NCBI GenBank assembly: GCA_001797415.1
Contig: MGPL01000094.1
Span: forward strand, 324 to 6,925
Length of the DNA: 6,602 nucleotides
Reading direction: 5' to 3'
DNA from: Deltaproteobacteria bacterium GWA2_55_10
Lineage (GTDB): Bacteria > Desulfobacterota > GWC2-55-46
The notes beneath the pieces were generated by a model. It searched no databases and was not told the origin of the DNA. It saw only the letters and a list, made by a program, of their open reading frames with translations. Below, piece by piece: positions 4,879 to 6,602 of this stretch. Numbering within the stretch: position 1 is the first letter of the stretch; the number at the start of each line of letters is the position of its first letter. The position numbers and the translations under genes were made by a program.

Positions 4879-5955
4879 ATGATAGAAAAACGTCTTGAAT
4901 CATTAGAATCGAGGTACGATGAGCTTTCAGACCTCCTGGGCCTGCCTGACGTGGCCGGGAACGCGGACCTGTATCAGAAGTACGCCCGCGAGCACTCTTC
5001 TCTCCACGACCTGGTCGAAATATACCGAAAACTGAAGAAGATAGATTCCGAATTGGCGGACAACAGGCAGATACTCGATGGCAGGGACGAAGAATTAAGG
5101 GAGCTTGCCAAGGAAGAGATCCCGAACCTGCAAAAAAGGCGCGAGGAGCTTGAGAACGAGCTTAAGATAATGCTCCTCCCCAAAGACCCTAACGACGACA
5201 AGAGCATCATAGTTGAGATAAGGGCCGGCGCGGGCGGGGACGAGTCCGCGCTTTTCGCGGCTGAGCTCTTCAGGATGTACTCACGCTACGCAGAGCGCAG
5301 GGGCTGGAAGGTCGAGGTTATGAACACCAGCCCCACGGGCCTCAACGGCATGAAGGAGATCATAGCCGAAGTAGCGGGCAAGGGCGCGTTTTCGCGCTTC
5401 AAGTTCGAAAGCGGCGTCCACCGCGTCCAGAGGGTGCCTGAGACAGAGGCTTCAGGCAGAAGGCATACCTCTACCGTGACAGTCGCGGTCATGCCCGAGG
5501 CCGAAGACGTAGAGGTCGACGTCCGCATGGACGACATACGGGTCGATACCTTCAGGTCAGGCGGCCACGGCGGCCAGAACGTGAACAAGGTCGAGACAGC
5601 AGTGCGCATGACGCATATTCCGACAGGCACTGTCGTAGCCTGCCAGGAAGAGAAGAGCCAGCACAAGAACAGGGAAAAAGCCTTCAAGGTATTGAAAGCC
5701 AGGATACTTGACGCCAAGATACAGGAGCAGCAGAAAAAGATAGCGGCTGACAGAAGGACCCAGGTCGGCACGGGCGACAGGAGCGAGAAGATAAGGACAT
5801 ACAACTTCCCGCAGAACAGGGTCACGGACCACAGGATAGGCCTTACGCTCCACAGGCTCACGGAGGTCATGGAAGGCGACCTCGACGAGCTCACCGACAC
5901 GCTCATCGGCTATTACCAGACAGAGGCATTGAAGAAAGAGCAGGGCGCGGCGTAA
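4879..5955 (+). CDS. prfA: Peptide chain release factor 1 (RF1)
   Basis: A 358-residue class I release factor, the usual RF1 length. It recognises UAA and UAG and triggers peptidyl-tRNA hydrolysis. The N-terminal coiled-coil region (~1-100) is followed by the PCRF domain with IRAGAGGDESALFAAELFRM (114-133). The codon-recognition motif in RVPETEASGRRHTS (185-198) is PET, fitting the RF1 P-x-T pattern rather than the SPF of RF2. The catalytic GGQ is at 231-233 within SGGHGGQNVNKVETAVRM, followed by EEKSQHKNREKA (257-268). No programmed frameshift is present, as expected for RF1. ATG at 4879 gives the expected N-terminus, but no Shine-Dalgarno sequence is visible in the A/T-rich 36 bases upstream. 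The usual companion prmC, which methylates the GGQ glutamine, does not follow; murA comes 50 bases downstream. Confidence 0.97.
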   Translation: MIEKRLESLESRYDELSDLLGLPDVAGNADLYQKYAREHSSLHDLVEIYRKLKKIDSELADNRQILDGRDEELRELAKEEIPNLQKRREELENELKIMLLPKDPNDDKSIIVEIRAGAGGDESALFAAELFRMYSRYAERRGWKVEVMNTSPTGLNGMKEIIAEVAGKGAFSRFKFESGVHRVQRVPETEASGRRHTSTVTVAVMPEAEDVEVDVRMDDIRVDTFRSGGHGGQNVNKVETAVRMTHIPTGTVVACQEEKSQHKNREKAFKVLKARILDAKIQEQQKKIAADRRTQVGTGDRSEKIRTYNFPQNRVTDHRIGLTLHRLTEVMEGDLDELTDTLIGYYQTEALKKEQGAA

Positions 5956-5964
5956 AAATTCGTA

Positions 5965-5987
5965 GTCATTGCGAGCGAGGCAATGAC
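5965..5987. repeat. Minimal palindrome of the GTCATTGCGAG family (copy 2)
   Basis: GTCATTGC (5965-5972) and GCAATGAC (5980-5987) form a perfect 8-bp stem around GAGCGAG. The first 11 bases are identical to the outer arm of the 3443-3533 repeat. It fills the middle of the 50-base prfA-murA gap and has no T tract, so it is not a terminator. It ends three bases before the AGGA (5991-5994) that is the only visible murA ribosome binding site. Confidence 0.72.
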
Positions 5988-6005
5988 GGCAGGAAAAACC
6001 GGTAA

Positions 6006-6602
6006 ATGGACAAGATACTCATCGAAGGCGGAAACCGCCTCGTAGGCGAAGTGACCGTAGGCGGCGCAAAGAACGCCGTACTCCCCCTCATGGCAGCGGC
6101 CCTCCTCACGGACGGCTGGCTCACCATCACCAACGTACCCAGGCTCCGCGACATAGATACCTTTAAAATACTCCTTAAGCACCTCGGCTCCGAGATTAAC
6201 GAAGGGCCTGAGGACAGGACTGTGAGGATAAGGACCAGGGACGTAGCTTCGCCTGAGGCCCCTTACGAGCTTGTGAAGACCATGAGGGCCTCTGTCCTGG
6301 TGCTCGGGCCTCTTGTGGCAAGGTTCAAGAGGGCGCGGGTATCGCTTCCCGGCGGCTGCGCCATAGGCGCGAGGCCCATCGACCTTCACCTCAAGGGCTT
6401 GAAGGCAATGGGCGCGGAGGTCGTCATAGAGCACGGCTATGTGACTGTGACAGCCGAGCGTCTCAAGGGCGCGAAGATCTACATGGACACCGTGACCGTA
6501 ACCGGCACAGAGAACCTCATGCTCGCCGCTGTCCACGCCGAAGGCACCACCATATTGGAGAACTCGGCTTTGGAGCCCGAGGTCGTCTGCCTCGCGGACG
6601 CC
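6006..6602 (+). CDS. murA: UDP-N-acetylglucosamine 1-carboxyvinyltransferase, 5' part
   Basis: The first 199 codons of MurA (typically ~420), cut by the window end without a frameshift. The enzyme transfers enolpyruvate from PEP to UDP-GlcNAc, the first committed step of peptidoglycan synthesis in the cytoplasm, and is the fosfomycin target. The start MDKILIEGGNRLVGEVTVGG is typical. K22/N23 in GAKNAVLP match the substrate-binding pair of the family. KTMRASVLVLGPLVARF (91-107) and SLPGGCAIGARPIDLHLKGL (113-132) are clear. Cys118 is the active-site residue, so this is the Cys form that fosfomycin can alkylate, not the Asp variant. The only upstream ribosome binding signal is AGGA at 5991-5994, 11 bases before the ATG, which is weak. 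It is likely cotranscribed with prfA. Confidence 0.97.
   Translation, partial: MDKILIEGGNRLVGEVTVGGAKNAVLPLMAAALLTDGWLTITNVPRLRDIDTFKILLKHLGSEINEGPEDRTVRIRTRDVASPEAPYELVKTMRASVLVLGPLVARFKRARVSLPGGCAIGARPIDLHLKGLKAMGAEVVIEHGYVTVTAERLKGAKIYMDTVTVTGTENLMLAAVHAEGTTILENSALEPEVVCLADA

Noticed and set aside
1..6602. Search for a novel multi-gene system, defence island, CRISPR array, transposase or RNA gene
   Set aside because: All coding capacity is explained by eight well-known housekeeping genes, and no array-like repeats or tRNA-like cloverleafs were seen.

Overview
This is a compact bacterial housekeeping locus. All recognisable genes lie on the + strand: an rluD fragment, pgeF (yfiH), coaE, rho, rpmE, thyX, prfA and the 5' part of murA. 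Every gene is assigned from motifs visible in its translation. GC content is moderately high, and Arg is very often AGG and Ile very often ATA. Together with the rho-rpmE-thyX-prfA-murA order and the type of intergenic palindromic repeats, this suggests a Desulfobacterota/Nitrospirota-like Gram-negative lineage. That placement is inference and cannot be fixed from this window.

Left block (1-1896): rluD, pgeF and coaE form a tightly packed unit. pgeF starts inside the rluD end, and the coaE start overlaps the pgeF stop by one base. They serve 23S rRNA pseudouridylation, peptidoglycan precursor editing/purine nucleoside metabolism, and the last step of CoA synthesis.

Middle block (1893-3425): rho has its own extended -10 promoter, whose -35 box overlaps the coaE stop codon. 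A roughly 177-nt leader follows, ending in a G-free, C-rich stretch that resembles a Rho loading site. The gene ends at a strong intrinsic terminator with a 14-bp perfect stem.

The only long gap (3371-3925, 555 nt) holds no credible gene. It contains the rho terminator, three different palindromic elements (3443-3533, 3541-3580, 3655-3788), a weaker terminator-like hairpin, and a strong promoter plus structured leader for rpmE.

Right block (3926-6602): rpmE (zinc-binding bL31), thyX (flavin-dependent thymidylate synthase), prfA (release factor 1) and murA (first committed step of peptidoglycan synthesis, cut by the window end) probably form one transcription unit, since no terminator separates them. 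The prmC gene often found between prfA and murA in related gene orders is absent. A 50-nt gap there carries a minimal copy of the palindrome seen downstream of rho.

I see no mobile element with a transposase, CRISPR array, tRNA, rRNA or novel multi-gene system. The points worth a second look are regulatory (rho leader, rpmE leader) and repeat-related.
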